Source of the DNA: Halovenus marina
GTDB lineage: Archaea; Halobacteriota; Halobacteria; Halobacteriales; Haloarculaceae
Length of the DNA: 64,000 bases
Direction: 5' to 3'
Assembly: GCF_051414115.1 (NCBI RefSeq)
Contig: NZ_JBLKNZ010000001.1
Coordinates: forward strand, 1,488,001 to 1,552,000
Positions 34,586 through 43,727 of the stretch are shown here, piece after piece. Each line of letters begins with the position of its first letter. Positions within the stretch are counted from its first letter, which is position 1. The notes below the pieces were generated by a model. That model made no database searches. It worked only from the letters and a program-made list of their open reading frames with translations, and had not been told where the DNA came from. The position numbers and the translations under genes were made by a program.

Positions 34586-35830
34586 ATGACCGACCAGACG
34601 TCGCCGCCGGTTCGACGCCTCGCGGACTGGCCACACGACCGGCTCGAACGCCTCGCGGACGAACACGGGACGCCGCTGTACGTCCTCGACACCGACCGCG
34701 TCAGGGAAAACTACGGCCGGTTTTCGGCCGCCTTTCCGGACGCGCACGTCATGTACGCCGCGAAGGCACACACCGGTCAGGCAGTGCTCTCGACGCTTCT
34801 CGATGCCGGTGCGGACATCGAGTGTGCCGCACGCGGCGAGCTACAGCGCGCGATCCAGGCCGGAGCCGACCCAAACACGCTCCAGTACACGGCGGTCAAC
34901 CCACCCAAAGCGGACGTCGAGTACGCAGCACAACTCGGCGAGGATCACCCAGGGCTGACGATCACTGCTGGAGCCAGAGACACCTTCGACAGACTCGAAG
35001 CGCGCGGCTACGACGGCCGCGTCGCAATCCGCGTCAACCCGGGGATCGGTACCGGCCACCACGAGAAGGTCGCAACCGGCAAGGACGCGAAGTTCGGCAT
35101 CCCGGCCGAACAGGTACCCACTCTCGCGGCCGACATCGCCGACAGATTCGATCTCGTTGGAATTCATGCCCACGTAGGCAGTGGCGTGCTACAGGGCGAT
35201 CTGGACGACCACTGCACAGCGATCGAACGAGTTGCAAATATTGCACGTGAGACGACGCGCGAAGCCAGCGTCGGCCTGGAGTTTCTCGACATCGGCGGCG
35301 GATTCGGCGTGCCCTACCGTGAGGACGAACCACCGCTCGACATGTCGGAGGTCGGGGAGCGCGTTCGCGAGGCGGTGGGCGACATGGACGTGCAGTTGGC
35401 CCTCGAACCAGGGCGGTACGTCGTTGCCGACGCGGAGTGTATTCTCACGCGTGTGAACACAATCAAGGAGACGGACACGGCGACAGTCGTCGGGGTGGAC
35501 GCCTCGCTCGCGACGCTCATCCGCCCGGCAATGTTTGATTCCTACCACCCGATCCGGAACGTGACAGCACCCGACCGAGCGCCCGAACCGGTGTCTGTCG
35601 GCGGGCCGTGCTGTACGAGCGCCGACGTGTTCTGCACCGACCGGCCAATCGCACGCCCCGAGCGAACTGATCTGCTCGCCATCGGCAACGCTGGCGCGTA
35701 CGGCTACGAACTCGCAAATCAGTTCCACTCCCAACCCCGTCCGGCGGAAGTCGCCATCGAAGCGGGAGAGACACGGGTCGTCCGTCGGCGCGAGACGCTC
35801 GACGACGTCACTCGCGTCGAATCCAACTGA
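34586..35830 (+). CDS. lysA: Diaminopimelate decarboxylase
   Basis: 414 residues. PLP-dependent fold-type III enzyme giving lysine from meso-diaminopimelate. PLP Lys in MYAAKAHTG, HAHVGSG, GGGFGVPY, LEPGRYVV, the CCTSADVF Cys of the active site, and GAYGYELANQFH. ATG 34586 fits alignment and lies about 20 nt after a TATA-like CTATAGC. Confidence 0.95.
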   Translation: MTDQTSPPVRRLADWPHDRLERLADEHGTPLYVLDTDRVRENYGRFSAAFPDAHVMYAAKAHTGQAVLSTLLDAGADIECAARGELQRAIQAGADPNTLQYTAVNPPKADVEYAAQLGEDHPGLTITAGARDTFDRLEARGYDGRVAIRVNPGIGTGHHEKVATGKDAKFGIPAEQVPTLAADIADRFDLVGIHAHVGSGVLQGDLDDHCTAIERVANIARETTREASVGLEFLDIGGGFGVPYREDEPPLDMSEVGERVREAVGDMDVQLALEPGRYVVADAECILTRVNTIKETDTATVVGVDASLATLIRPAMFDSYHPIRNVTAPDRAPEPVSVGGPCCTSADVFCTDRPIARPERTDLLAIGNAGAYGYELANQFHSQPRPAEVAIEAGETRVVRRRETLDDVTRVESN

Positions 35831-35887
35831 GAAATTGGTAATAGAATAAACAATACGATTTATTATGTAGGCTGTGTACTGTCGGAT

Positions 35888-36028
35888 ATGAGCATTCTCT
35901 CACAAGAGAGAACGATCATGCCGACCGACGACAATACGACGTACACCAAACACGTCTGGGCTATCATCGTCCTCTGGACGGTCGGCGTCGTCGTAATCGG
36001 GATGGTACTCGCACTCTTTGCGCTGTAG
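35888..36028 (+). CDS. Small single-helix membrane protein (46 residues)
   Basis: ATG 35888 opens a 46-codon frame with a polar N-terminus and one membrane helix (WAIIVLWTVGVVVIGMVLAL). A strong AT-rich promoter-like stretch (TAGAATAAACAATACGATTTAT) precedes it at about 35843-35864, shown here only by its positions and AT content. No homologue recognised. Confidence 0.6.
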   Translation: MSILSQERTIMPTDDNTTYTKHVWAIIVLWTVGVVVIGMVLALFAL

Positions 36029-36057
36029 CCAGCGACGCCGTTTCAGATGGGACAGCA

Positions 36058-39000
36058 TCACACCCAGTGACCGAGAACGTGTATCGCGCCGACGGTAGCC
36101 GTTCCGACAGCGAGTTCTCGGGTTCCGACACCCAGTCCGAACAGGGAAAAGCCAGACGTTCCAGATTCGTCGTCGCTCCTGTCTGACCCCTCGGATTCGA
36201 CAACGAACTCGACGGTCTGTTCGTCATCCTGCGTTTCGACCGTCAGCGAGTAGTTACCCGCCGGGAGCGAACCGATCGCCTCCCCAATCTCGAGCGTCTC
36301 CTCAGAATCACCAGCCAGCGTGGCGTTTATTGTTTGTCGCTGCTCGGCGTCGAGGATGACCGTCACCGTTCCACTCTGCTCCGACCCAGCGGTGTTCGCT
36401 ATCGTCGTCGTCGCGTTGACGGGCGTCTCGGGGCTGACCGGCGAATCGACCGAGAGATCGGCGACGAGTAACTCGCCCGGCGCTGGTTCGACGGTGAGGT
36501 CGACGGTCGCTTCGTCGTTGTCGGTCTGGAGTGTCAGACGATACTCGCCGGGGTCGAGCTGTGCGGTCACGTCGGCAAAGGCGGGCCGGACTGTCTCACC
36601 GTCGAACGCTTCGACCGTCTCGGTTCCCAGTTCGGTCTGGCCGACCAGGAGTCTGACCTCCTGCTGACCGCGAACCGTACCGTTGTTCCGCAGCGTCGCG
36701 TTCACCGCGAGCGGGTCGCCCGCTGTCACCGGCGAGTCGACAGCAAACGACTCGATAGTGAAGTTGGTCGTCGGTTCCTGCACGACGAGTAACTGCGTCT
36801 GGTTGTCGTGGGGTGTCCGCACCTGAACGACGTGGTTCCCGGGGCCGTACGCCCCGTTCGGAACGTCGAAGGCGATGGTCTCTGACGACCCGGCGCGCAA
36901 ATCGAGTCGGGCGCTATCGACTGGCTCGTCGTCGATGAACAGTTCGACAGTGCGATTGTCTCGGATCGCTCCGACGTTCGTAATTGTGGCCGTCACGTTC
37001 GCGGTTGTCTCATTTGCCGTCGTCTCCGAGCGCGTCTCCAGCCGTTCGACGACGAAGTTCGACGCGTCGCCGTCCGGTTCGATCAGATACGCTTCACGCT
37101 CGTCGAGCACCCGCTGGTAGGCGCGAAACGTGATCTCCACGTCGTCCTCCGGGTCGATCGCAGAGAGGTCTTCAGTCACCTCGAAGGTGCCGTTGGACAG
37201 AATATTGACGTTCTCCGCGACGACTTTCGTCGGTTCCTGTCGCACGTCGAAGATGATGTCTATCTCCTGTGCGATGCCGGGCGCGATGTTCGTCACGCCG
37301 GAGAGCGTCGCGTTGCCTGTCTCCAAGATCGGTCGGCCGTCCGCCGTGGTCCGGTTGTACTCGACCTGGGGTTGCTCGGCGGTCAGCGTCTCGCTCACGG
37401 AGACTGTCTCCTCCTGAGCGGTGAAGTACGGATAGTGTTCGACACCGTCGGTGGGCGTGTTCTGCGGGTCAAAGGGCGGTGGGAGTTCCGGATGGTCGGT
37501 CGCCTGAAACCGATAGGTTTCTCCGGGTGGTGACTCGTAGGAGAACGTTATCTCGAACCGCTCGCCCCCAGCCAACGGTTCCTCGAACGGCGCTGCCCCC
37601 CGGGTGTCGATGACGACCAGAAACCGGTCTGCGACTGGCTCACCGACGAACGGTTCGAGCGTCTCGTCGACGGTGGTATCCTGTTGGATCTCCTCCGGGT
37701 CCGGAAACTGCGGGTCCGTTGTCCGTGCTGGTACCAGATACACGTCGGTACCGTCCGCATCGAGCAGGTCGACGTCCATCGACCTGTTGTTGGGACCGGG
37801 ATTGGTCTCAGTGAGTTCGAGTTCGACACCCTCGTGATTCCGCAGGAGCGCGCCGAACTCCGACGGTGTCATCCCGCTTGGCGGGTCGAGCGAGCGACGC
37901 GGAAAGAGCGTCGGATTCTCGTCCAGCAACGCGCCGTACAGCCCCGTCGCCTCGATGTCGAGAACGATCCGGTCCCCGATGGCGAAGCGGTCTGTCTCTG
38001 TGGCCTCCGCGAGCAATTCGTCGGTGTTGTTGACTCCGAGCGGATCGCTCGTGATCGTACTCGGGAAGAAATCCATCTCGTTCGCGTTACCGGTCGGGTG
38101 TCGATAGACCGTCAACTCCTCGATTCCGGGCTTTGTGAGTTCGAGCGCGGCCCGGTCGACTGGCTGTCTCGGGTCGGTGATCCCATCCTCGCGGATCATC
38201 AACGAGTTGCCGTCAGCGAGCGCCATGCTGTAGCTTCCGGGCTGAAGCGGCCCCGGGAGCGTCGTGATGTTGACCGCCGCCTGAAAGTCGGCGAGGCTGT
38301 CCCCGACCTGCTCGTAATCTTCCGTCTCGAAGCGGAAGTTCTCGAACTCCTCGGTTGCTTCCGCCGGGGTGTCTGCTCCGTAGGTGTGGGTGTAACTGGT
38401 CACGTCCCCGTTGGGGTCGTAGAACACGGCGTCGTTCGGCCGGTCCGTTCCGAGCAAGCGAGTGTTGATCCGGAACGTCGTCGAGCTGTCGATGTGTAAC
38501 ACGTCGAGGTAGTTCGTCACCTGGTGTTGTCCGAGGGGTCGGTCGCCGCCGATAACGAGATACGCCTCATCGATGTCGTTCATCGTCACGCTCACGTACA
38601 CCTGGTCGCCCGCGTTGGTCGAAAACGTCGTGAGGTCGAACTCGGCGTCGTCAGGGGTGTACCGGGGAGCGACCTCGAAGGCCTCCGTCTCGGTGTCGCT
38701 TTTCACGCCGGTTTCGACCGTCACGTCGTACGGTCCTGGCACACGGTCGCTGGAACCGGGGATCACCACGGTCTGTTCGACTTCCTTCCCGCTTGTGCCC
38801 TCGACGGTGAACTCGTTGCCCGCCACGTCGGTGAACCGAAGCGTAACGTCGTCGTTGCCGATGTCCGGCCCCTGTGCGGTGTAAGTCACCGTCACGCTGC
38901 TCTGGTCAGACTGGACGAACGAGGGTGTGACCTCCTCGATAGTGACGGTATTTTCTTCCGCGCCCGCCGCTCCGGGAAGCGCGATCGCGAGACACAGAAG

Positions 39001-39060
39001 ACAGACGACACACGCGACCAGCGAGATGCCCAGACGAGTGCGTCCGCGTTCACCGAACAT
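36058..39060 (-). CDS. Large secreted surface protein with CARDB-like repeats
   Basis: 1000 residues. Sec signal peptide at 1-33 (hydrophobic core then GAAGAEE). Long acidic extracellular region rich in N-glycosylation sites, BGTF/S-layer-like in the first 600 residues. Three CARDB-like beta units (each starting with a variant of VDSPVTAGDPLAVNATL) lie at about 700-960. A short hydrophobic C-terminus (VGTATVGAIHVLG) after a DDESGTSG stretch may be a membrane anchor or CTERM-like signal. It is in the gap where dapF would be expected. Confidence 0.88.
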   Translation of the reverse strand: MFGERGRTRLGISLVACVVCLLCLAIALPGAAGAEENTVTIEEVTPSFVQSDQSSVTVTYTAQGPDIGNDDVTLRFTDVAGNEFTVEGTSGKEVEQTVVIPGSSDRVPGPYDVTVETGVKSDTETEAFEVAPRYTPDDAEFDLTTFSTNAGDQVYVSVTMNDIDEAYLVIGGDRPLGQHQVTNYLDVLHIDSSTTFRINTRLLGTDRPNDAVFYDPNGDVTSYTHTYGADTPAEATEEFENFRFETEDYEQVGDSLADFQAAVNITTLPGPLQPGSYSMALADGNSLMIREDGITDPRQPVDRAALELTKPGIEELTVYRHPTGNANEMDFFPSTITSDPLGVNNTDELLAEATETDRFAIGDRIVLDIEATGLYGALLDENPTLFPRRSLDPPSGMTPSEFGALLRNHEGVELELTETNPGPNNRSMDVDLLDADGTDVYLVPARTTDPQFPDPEEIQQDTTVDETLEPFVGEPVADRFLVVIDTRGAAPFEEPLAGGERFEITFSYESPPGETYRFQATDHPELPPPFDPQNTPTDGVEHYPYFTAQEETVSVSETLTAEQPQVEYNRTTADGRPILETGNATLSGVTNIAPGIAQEIDIIFDVRQEPTKVVAENVNILSNGTFEVTEDLSAIDPEDDVEITFRAYQRVLDEREAYLIEPDGDASNFVVERLETRSETTANETTANVTATITNVGAIRDNRTVELFIDDEPVDSARLDLRAGSSETIAFDVPNGAYGPGNHVVQVRTPHDNQTQLLVVQEPTTNFTIESFAVDSPVTAGDPLAVNATLRNNGTVRGQQEVRLLVGQTELGTETVEAFDGETVRPAFADVTAQLDPGEYRLTLQTDNDEATVDLTVEPAPGELLVADLSVDSPVSPETPVNATTTIANTAGSEQSGTVTVILDAEQRQTINATLAGDSEETLEIGEAIGSLPAGNYSLTVETQDDEQTVEFVVESEGSDRSDDESGTSGFSLFGLGVGTRELAVGTATVGAIHVLGHWV

Positions 39061-39207
39061 GGCGGGTTGAACTGTCCCATCGTAGACACAGAGTCGCTAT
39101 TAAGCCTGTGGGCACATTCTCACTCGTGACAACTGGGACTGGCGACGGGATCGAACCGACACGTATCGCTCCAAAGATTGAGGGTGGGGGCGGTCAAGAT
39201 ACCTTAC

Positions 39208-39579
39208 ATGGTCGAGTGTCGGGCGTGCGATCGGTCGATCCCCCAGTCGGCGAACTTCTGTCATCACTGTGGCGCACCGCAAAACGAGGAGGCGGCAGCG
39301 GCGCTCGAAGAGTTCGCCTCGGAGAACGCGCCGTCCGGGTCCGGAAGCGTCCTGCTGGACCGGATGGGATATGCGCTCGGCTGGCTGGTGCTCGTCGTCG
39401 GACTGGCGCTGTTGCCGTCGGTCGGCGGGGCCTTCGTCGTCGTCGGCGGCGTCTTCGCGCTCCCGCCGGTCAGACGCCTGTTCGAACGGCTCTTCGGCCA
39501 GCAGATCGATCAGGTCCCGATGCTCGGGTCCGCCACCTTTCTGTCCGCCATCGGCGGAGGACTGTATCTGCTTCTCTGA
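39208..39579 (+). CDS. Zinc-ribbon membrane protein
   Basis: 123 residues. Zinc ribbon (CRACDRSIPQSANFCHHCG) at residues 4-22, then a linker and two to three membrane helices. This zinc-ribbon plus membrane layout is frequent in haloarchaea; function is not known. ATG 39208 gives MVECRAC. Confidence 0.82.
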   Translation: MVECRACDRSIPQSANFCHHCGAPQNEEAAAALEEFASENAPSGSGSVLLDRMGYALGWLVLVVGLALLPSVGGAFVVVGGVFALPPVRRLFERLFGQQIDQVPMLGSATFLSAIGGGLYLLL

Positions 39580-39666
39580 ACGCCCTCGTCGAGGGCGGAC
39601 ACGGCAGTCACGCTCCGTCCGACGGGATCCAGAATCGCTATCCGTCTGGGCGCGGAGTGACAGCTA

Positions 39667-40740
39667 ATGACGTTCGACCGGAACGGCTTTCTCACGCAGG
39701 CAGTCGAGATGCCCTCACACGACAGCGTGGCAGAGATGCGTGACCTGCTGGTCGAGACACTCGAACGCGAGGGGGTCGAATCCGAGCGAGACGAGGCCGG
39801 AAATGTACTCGCGAGGCGTGGGAGCGGTGACCGGACGCTGGTCTTGAACACGCACATCGACACGGTCGCACCACACGTCCCGATACGCGAAAACGGGGAC
39901 ACGCTACACGGGCGCGGGGCCTGTGACGCGAAGGGGCCACTTGCGGCCTTGCTCGATGCCTTCCTCGGGGCAGATATCGAGTCCGGAACGTTGGTGCTTG
40001 CAATCACGCCCAACGAGGAGACGACACAGACCGGCGGCGCACATCTCGGTGAGACGCTCTCGGCGGATGGGTACATCGTCGGCGAACCGACCGGACTCGA
40101 CGTCTGCCGTGCCGCCCGCGGCCAGTTCGAGGGGCAGGTCACGATCCGAGGGGTCAACGCCCACGCCGGAAATCCGGGCGACGGCGCGAACGCCATCAGC
40201 GCGGCCGCACCGATTCTCGAAGCGCTCGATTCCTACGACCGGGAGCGCGGACCGACCGAACACGACCTGCTCGGGCGAGCGACGCTGACTCCCTCTGCCA
40301 TCGAGGGTGGCGACGTACTCAATCAGGTGCCCGCCGAGTGTACCATCAAATTCGACCGCAGGCCGGTCCCGCCCGAGACGATCGAGTCGTTTCTGGATGG
40401 TCTGCGTGCGCACCTCGCTGGCCGACTGCCCGATCCGTTCGAGGTGACGGTCAGCCCGGTTCGACCCGGACAGCCTGCTCCCGACGCGTTCGAGACGCCA
40501 GCGGACGCTGATCTGGTGCGAACGCTTCAGGAGACGAGCGGCGGAGAGGTGCGCGCCTTCGGCGCAGCGACCGAGGCGTCGTACTTCGCCGACGACGCTC
40601 CGACTGTCGTCTTCGGCCCGGGCGTACTCGCCGACGACGAGGGACCGGTCGCTCACGCCGAACGCGAGTACGTCTCCCGCGCGGAAGTCGAGCGTGCGGC
40701 GGTCGCGGTCCAGGAGGCTGTCGAGCGACTGCTGGCGTAA
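39667..40740 (+). CDS. dapE: M20 deacylase, probable succinyl-diaminopimelate desuccinylase
   Basis: 357 residues. Metal ligands in NTHIDTVAPH, GRGACDAKG, TPNEETTQT, GEPTG, and the dimerisation domain GVNAHAGNPGDG. DapE removes succinate to give diaminopimelate. The position, downstream of lysA and just before purB, matches the haloarchaeal lysine gene order, but dapF is missing between them. Confidence 0.9.
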   Translation: MTFDRNGFLTQAVEMPSHDSVAEMRDLLVETLEREGVESERDEAGNVLARRGSGDRTLVLNTHIDTVAPHVPIRENGDTLHGRGACDAKGPLAALLDAFLGADIESGTLVLAITPNEETTQTGGAHLGETLSADGYIVGEPTGLDVCRAARGQFEGQVTIRGVNAHAGNPGDGANAISAAAPILEALDSYDRERGPTEHDLLGRATLTPSAIEGGDVLNQVPAECTIKFDRRPVPPETIESFLDGLRAHLAGRLPDPFEVTVSPVRPGQPAPDAFETPADADLVRTLQETSGGEVRAFGAATEASYFADDAPTVVFGPGVLADDEGPVAHAEREYVSRAEVERAAVAVQEAVERLLA

Positions 40741-40753
40741 ATTCCTCGCTGTC

Positions 40754-42148
40754 TCAGTTCTGGTCCGGGATGTCGTCGACCAGTTCGCTCGCGAACCCGG
40801 TGTACGCCGCTGGCGTCAGGTCGTATAGCTCCTCGCGCACCGCCTCGGGAACCGAAAGCGAGTCGAACAGGTCGTGGAAATCGTCCATCGTGACTGTCTC
40901 GCCGCGCGTGTGGGCCTTGACCTGTTCGTAGGCATCGTCGTGACCCTCTCGTCTGAGGATGGTCTGGACTGCCTCACCGATGACTGCCGGGTTCGCCGCC
41001 AGATCATCCTGCATGACCTGCTCGTTCGGGACGACCTTGCCGAGGCCGGTTTCGGTCTTCTCGTAGCCGATGAGACAGTGACCGAAGGCCGCACCGATCG
41101 TTCGCTTGACCGTCGAATCCGACAGGTCACGCTGGAGCCGTGACCGGGTGAGATACTCCCCGAGGAATGACAGATCGGCGTTTGCCTTCGAGAGGTTCCC
41201 CTCGCTGTTCTCGAAGTCGATAGGGTTGACCTTGTGTGGCATCGTCGAGGAACCGGTTTCGCCCGCCACCGTCTGCTGGCCAAGATACCGATCCGAGACG
41301 TACAGCCACATGTCCACGTCCAGATCCAGCAGGACGTTGTTCACGCCACGGAGTGCGTCGAACAGCGTCGCCAGGTCGTCAGAGGGGTTGACCTGTGTCG
41401 TCAGCGGTTCGTGTTCGAGACCGAGTCCGGTGACGAACTCTCGGGCAAACGACCGCCAGTCAACGTCCGGGTACGCCGCGCGGTGGGCGGCGTACGTACC
41501 GCTCGCTCCGGCAAGCTTTCCGGACAGCGACTCCGTCGCTTCGCTCAGCCGACCCATCTGTCGACCCAGTCGAGACGCGTACACGGCCATCTCCTTGCCG
41601 AACGTCGTCGGCGTCGCTGGTTGGCCGTGTGTGCGTGCGAGCATCGAGCAGTCCCGGTACTCGCGGGCCATCGCTGTCAACTCGTCGCGAACCGTCGCAA
41701 GTTGTGGACGAAGCACCGACTCCACGGCCGGTTTGAGCAGGAGTCGGTAGGCGAGGTTGTTCACGTCCTCGCTGGTGAGCGCGAAGTGAAGCCACTCCGC
41801 AACGTCGAGGTCGTCCGACAGGCGCTCGCGGATGAAGTACTCGACGGCCTTCACGTCGTGGTTGGTCGCCTCGTACTCGCCGTATCCTTCGGTTTCGAGT
41901 TGTTTGACCAGCGTCGCGTCCTCGCTGTCGAAGTTCTCGTACAGGCCTCGCAACTGGCGGCGCTGAGGCTCCGATATCGACAGCGGCGTCTCGTCGAGAT
42001 TGGCGAGCGCGATGAGATACTCCACCTCGACCCGGACGCGGGCGCGCATCAGTGCCCGCTCGCTCACGTAGGGGACCAGCCCCTCGGTGTACCGGGCGTA
42101 GCGTCCATCCAGCGGCGAAACGGCGTCGTACGAACCGCGGTCAGTCAT
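40754..42148 (-). CDS. purB: Adenylosuccinate lyase
   Basis: 464 residues. Fumarase/aspartase superfamily signature SSTMPHKVNPIDFEN, with ARTHGQPATPTTFGKE and TSEDVNNLA. Acts twice in purine synthesis. The ATG at 42148 is used; the long frame upstream is not coding-like. It converges with dapE. Confidence 0.96.
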   Translation of the reverse strand: MTDRGSYDAVSPLDGRYARYTEGLVPYVSERALMRARVRVEVEYLIALANLDETPLSISEPQRRQLRGLYENFDSEDATLVKQLETEGYGEYEATNHDVKAVEYFIRERLSDDLDVAEWLHFALTSEDVNNLAYRLLLKPAVESVLRPQLATVRDELTAMAREYRDCSMLARTHGQPATPTTFGKEMAVYASRLGRQMGRLSEATESLSGKLAGASGTYAAHRAAYPDVDWRSFAREFVTGLGLEHEPLTTQVNPSDDLATLFDALRGVNNVLLDLDVDMWLYVSDRYLGQQTVAGETGSSTMPHKVNPIDFENSEGNLSKANADLSFLGEYLTRSRLQRDLSDSTVKRTIGAAFGHCLIGYEKTETGLGKVVPNEQVMQDDLAANPAVIGEAVQTILRREGHDDAYEQVKAHTRGETVTMDDFHDLFDSLSVPEAVREELYDLTPAAYTGFASELVDDIPDQN

Positions 42149-42259
42149 ACCTGCACATGCTCGACTCGACTGAAAAAGCCTGCCGGTCTCTGTCGAATCC
42201 CGCGCATCCCGCAGTATCGCATCCCGAGCGTTAAGAGCAGTTCGCCCCAACGTCCCCGC

Positions 42260-42574
42260 ATGACCACAGTCGCGTTCCTGAGCGTCGCACCGGTCATCGA
42301 GGAGAGCATGGCGTCGGAAGTCGCGAAGGCAGTCAAGGCCCTCGACGAGTTCGACGTGGCCTACGAGACGACGCCGATGGGGACCATCATCGAGGCCGAC
42401 GACGCCACGGAGATATTCGCTGCCGCGAACGCCGCCCACGATGCCGTCGACGGCGACCGGGTGAGCACCTTCCTCAAGATAGACGACAAGCGCACGAGTG
42501 ACCAGTCCGCGGCCGGCAAGGTTCGCTCTGTCGAGGACGAACTCGGCCGAGAAGCGAAACGCGACCGGGAGTGA
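42260..42574 (+). CDS. Thiamine-binding MTH1187/YkoF-type protein
   Basis: 104 residues. Ferredoxin-like fold with TTVAFLSVAPVIEESMASEVAKAV and a central YETTPMGTIIEAD; homologues bind thiamine or its precursor. Single copy, divergent from purB. Start ATG 42260. Confidence 0.85.
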   Translation: MTTVAFLSVAPVIEESMASEVAKAVKALDEFDVAYETTPMGTIIEADDATEIFAAANAAHDAVDGDRVSTFLKIDDKRTSDQSAAGKVRSVEDELGREAKRDRE

Positions 42575-42598
42575 CTATTCGAGGGCTGCGCAGGCGAG

Positions 42599-42706
42599 TT
42601 ACTCACCGTATGCGTCGAGCAGGTGCAGTTGTTCGTCCGTGATATCGCCCGTCGCGAACAGCACGGTGATCTGCCAGTCGTCGGATGAGGGCCACAACCC
42701 CGACAC
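42599..42706 (-). CDS. Possible microprotein (35 residues, GTG start)
   Basis: Within the 192-bp gap before mch the minus strand encodes an acidic 35-residue peptide containing DDWQITVLFATGDITDEQ and ending LLDAYGE. Composition is like real haloarchaeal proteins and unlike the other frames. It needs a GTG start at 42706; no clear Shine-Dalgarno is seen. It could also be the end of a longer frame broken by a mutation. Confidence 0.4.
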   Translation of the reverse strand: MSGLWPSSDDWQITVLFATGDITDEQLHLLDAYGE

Positions 42707-42766
42707 CCTGCGTCTGTGCAACTCCAAAGCCCCGAGTTCTTAACCTGGGACGGCCAACCCGTGTGT

Positions 42767-43699
42767 ATGGAGAGTCTCAACCGGATGGCGACCGAACTCG
42801 TCGACGAGGCGATCGATTTCGCCGACGAGTTGGCGGTCGACGTCTACTCGCTGGATGGCGATTCGGCAGTGATCGACTGCGGCGTGCGGGTCCCCGGGTC
42901 TATCGAGGCCGGACTGTTGCTTGCCGAGATACAGACTGCAGGCCTCGCGACGGTCGGGACCCACATGCGCGACGTCGCTGGCGCGCCCATCCCGCACGTC
43001 GAACTGTCGACGGACCATCCCGCGCTCGCGTTACTCTGTTCGAGCAAGGCTGGCTGGGAACTCAGCGTCGACGAGTTCGAGGGGCTGGGGAGCGGCCCGG
43101 CGCGGGCGCTCGTTGCGCAGGAAGACGTCTTCGAGCGCGTCGGCTACCACGAGAACTTCGACTTTGCCGTGCTCGTCGTCGAGTCCGACCAGCTCCCCGA
43201 CGAGGCGGTCGCGAGTCACGTCGCAGAGCTCTCGGAGGTACCCGAAAGCGGCGTGTTCATGCCCACTTACGCGAGTGCGTCGGTGACCGGCAGCGTCGTC
43301 GGTGCCGCCCGAGCGGCGGAACTCGCCGCATATCGACTGATGGAACTCGGATACGACCCAGTCGACATCCTCTCGGTGACTGGCTCCGCACCCGTCGCGC
43401 CCGTGGCCGACAGTGAGGAGCGCGCGATGGCCGCGACGAACGACGCAGTCGCCTACGGCGGGCAGGCACACCTCGTCGTCGAGGAACCCTTCGACAACTT
43501 CGAGGATGTGGTTTCTATCGCTGACGACGAGTACGGCGCACCCTTCTTCGAAATCTTCGAGTCGGTCGACTGGGCGTTCGACGAACTCCCGATGGAACTG
43601 TTCGCGCCCGCACAGGTGACGGTGAACGTCGTCGGCGGCGAGACGGAAGTCTACGGGAGCGTGTCAGACTCAGTGCTCGCAGAATCGTTCGGCCTGTAG
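42767..43699 (+). CDS. mch: Methenyltetrahydromethanopterin cyclohydrolase
   Basis: 310 residues. Catalyses the reversible step between methenyl- and formyl-tetrahydromethanopterin; in haloarchaea it probably serves folate-type C1 metabolism. Motifs: DCGVRVPGSIEAGLLL, ASASVTGSVVGAARAAE, and GQAHLVV. ATG 42767 gives MESLNRMA, the usual N-terminus. Confidence 0.95.
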   Translation: MESLNRMATELVDEAIDFADELAVDVYSLDGDSAVIDCGVRVPGSIEAGLLLAEIQTAGLATVGTHMRDVAGAPIPHVELSTDHPALALLCSSKAGWELSVDEFEGLGSGPARALVAQEDVFERVGYHENFDFAVLVVESDQLPDEAVASHVAELSEVPESGVFMPTYASASVTGSVVGAARAAELAAYRLMELGYDPVDILSVTGSAPVAPVADSEERAMAATNDAVAYGGQAHLVVEEPFDNFEDVVSIADDEYGAPFFEIFESVDWAFDELPMELFAPAQVTVNVVGGETEVYGSVSDSVLAESFGL

Positions 43700-43727
43700 C
43701 GTACCGATCTCGTCGGTGAGCACGGAC

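Noticed and set aside
39118..39190. tRNA-like words (GGGATCGAACC) before the zinc-ribbon gene
   Set aside because: No acceptor, D-arm or anticodon stem could be built around it.
41234..42259. Long plus-strand extension upstream of the thiamine-binding protein
   Set aside because: It is antisense to purB; the real gene begins at the ATG at 42260.
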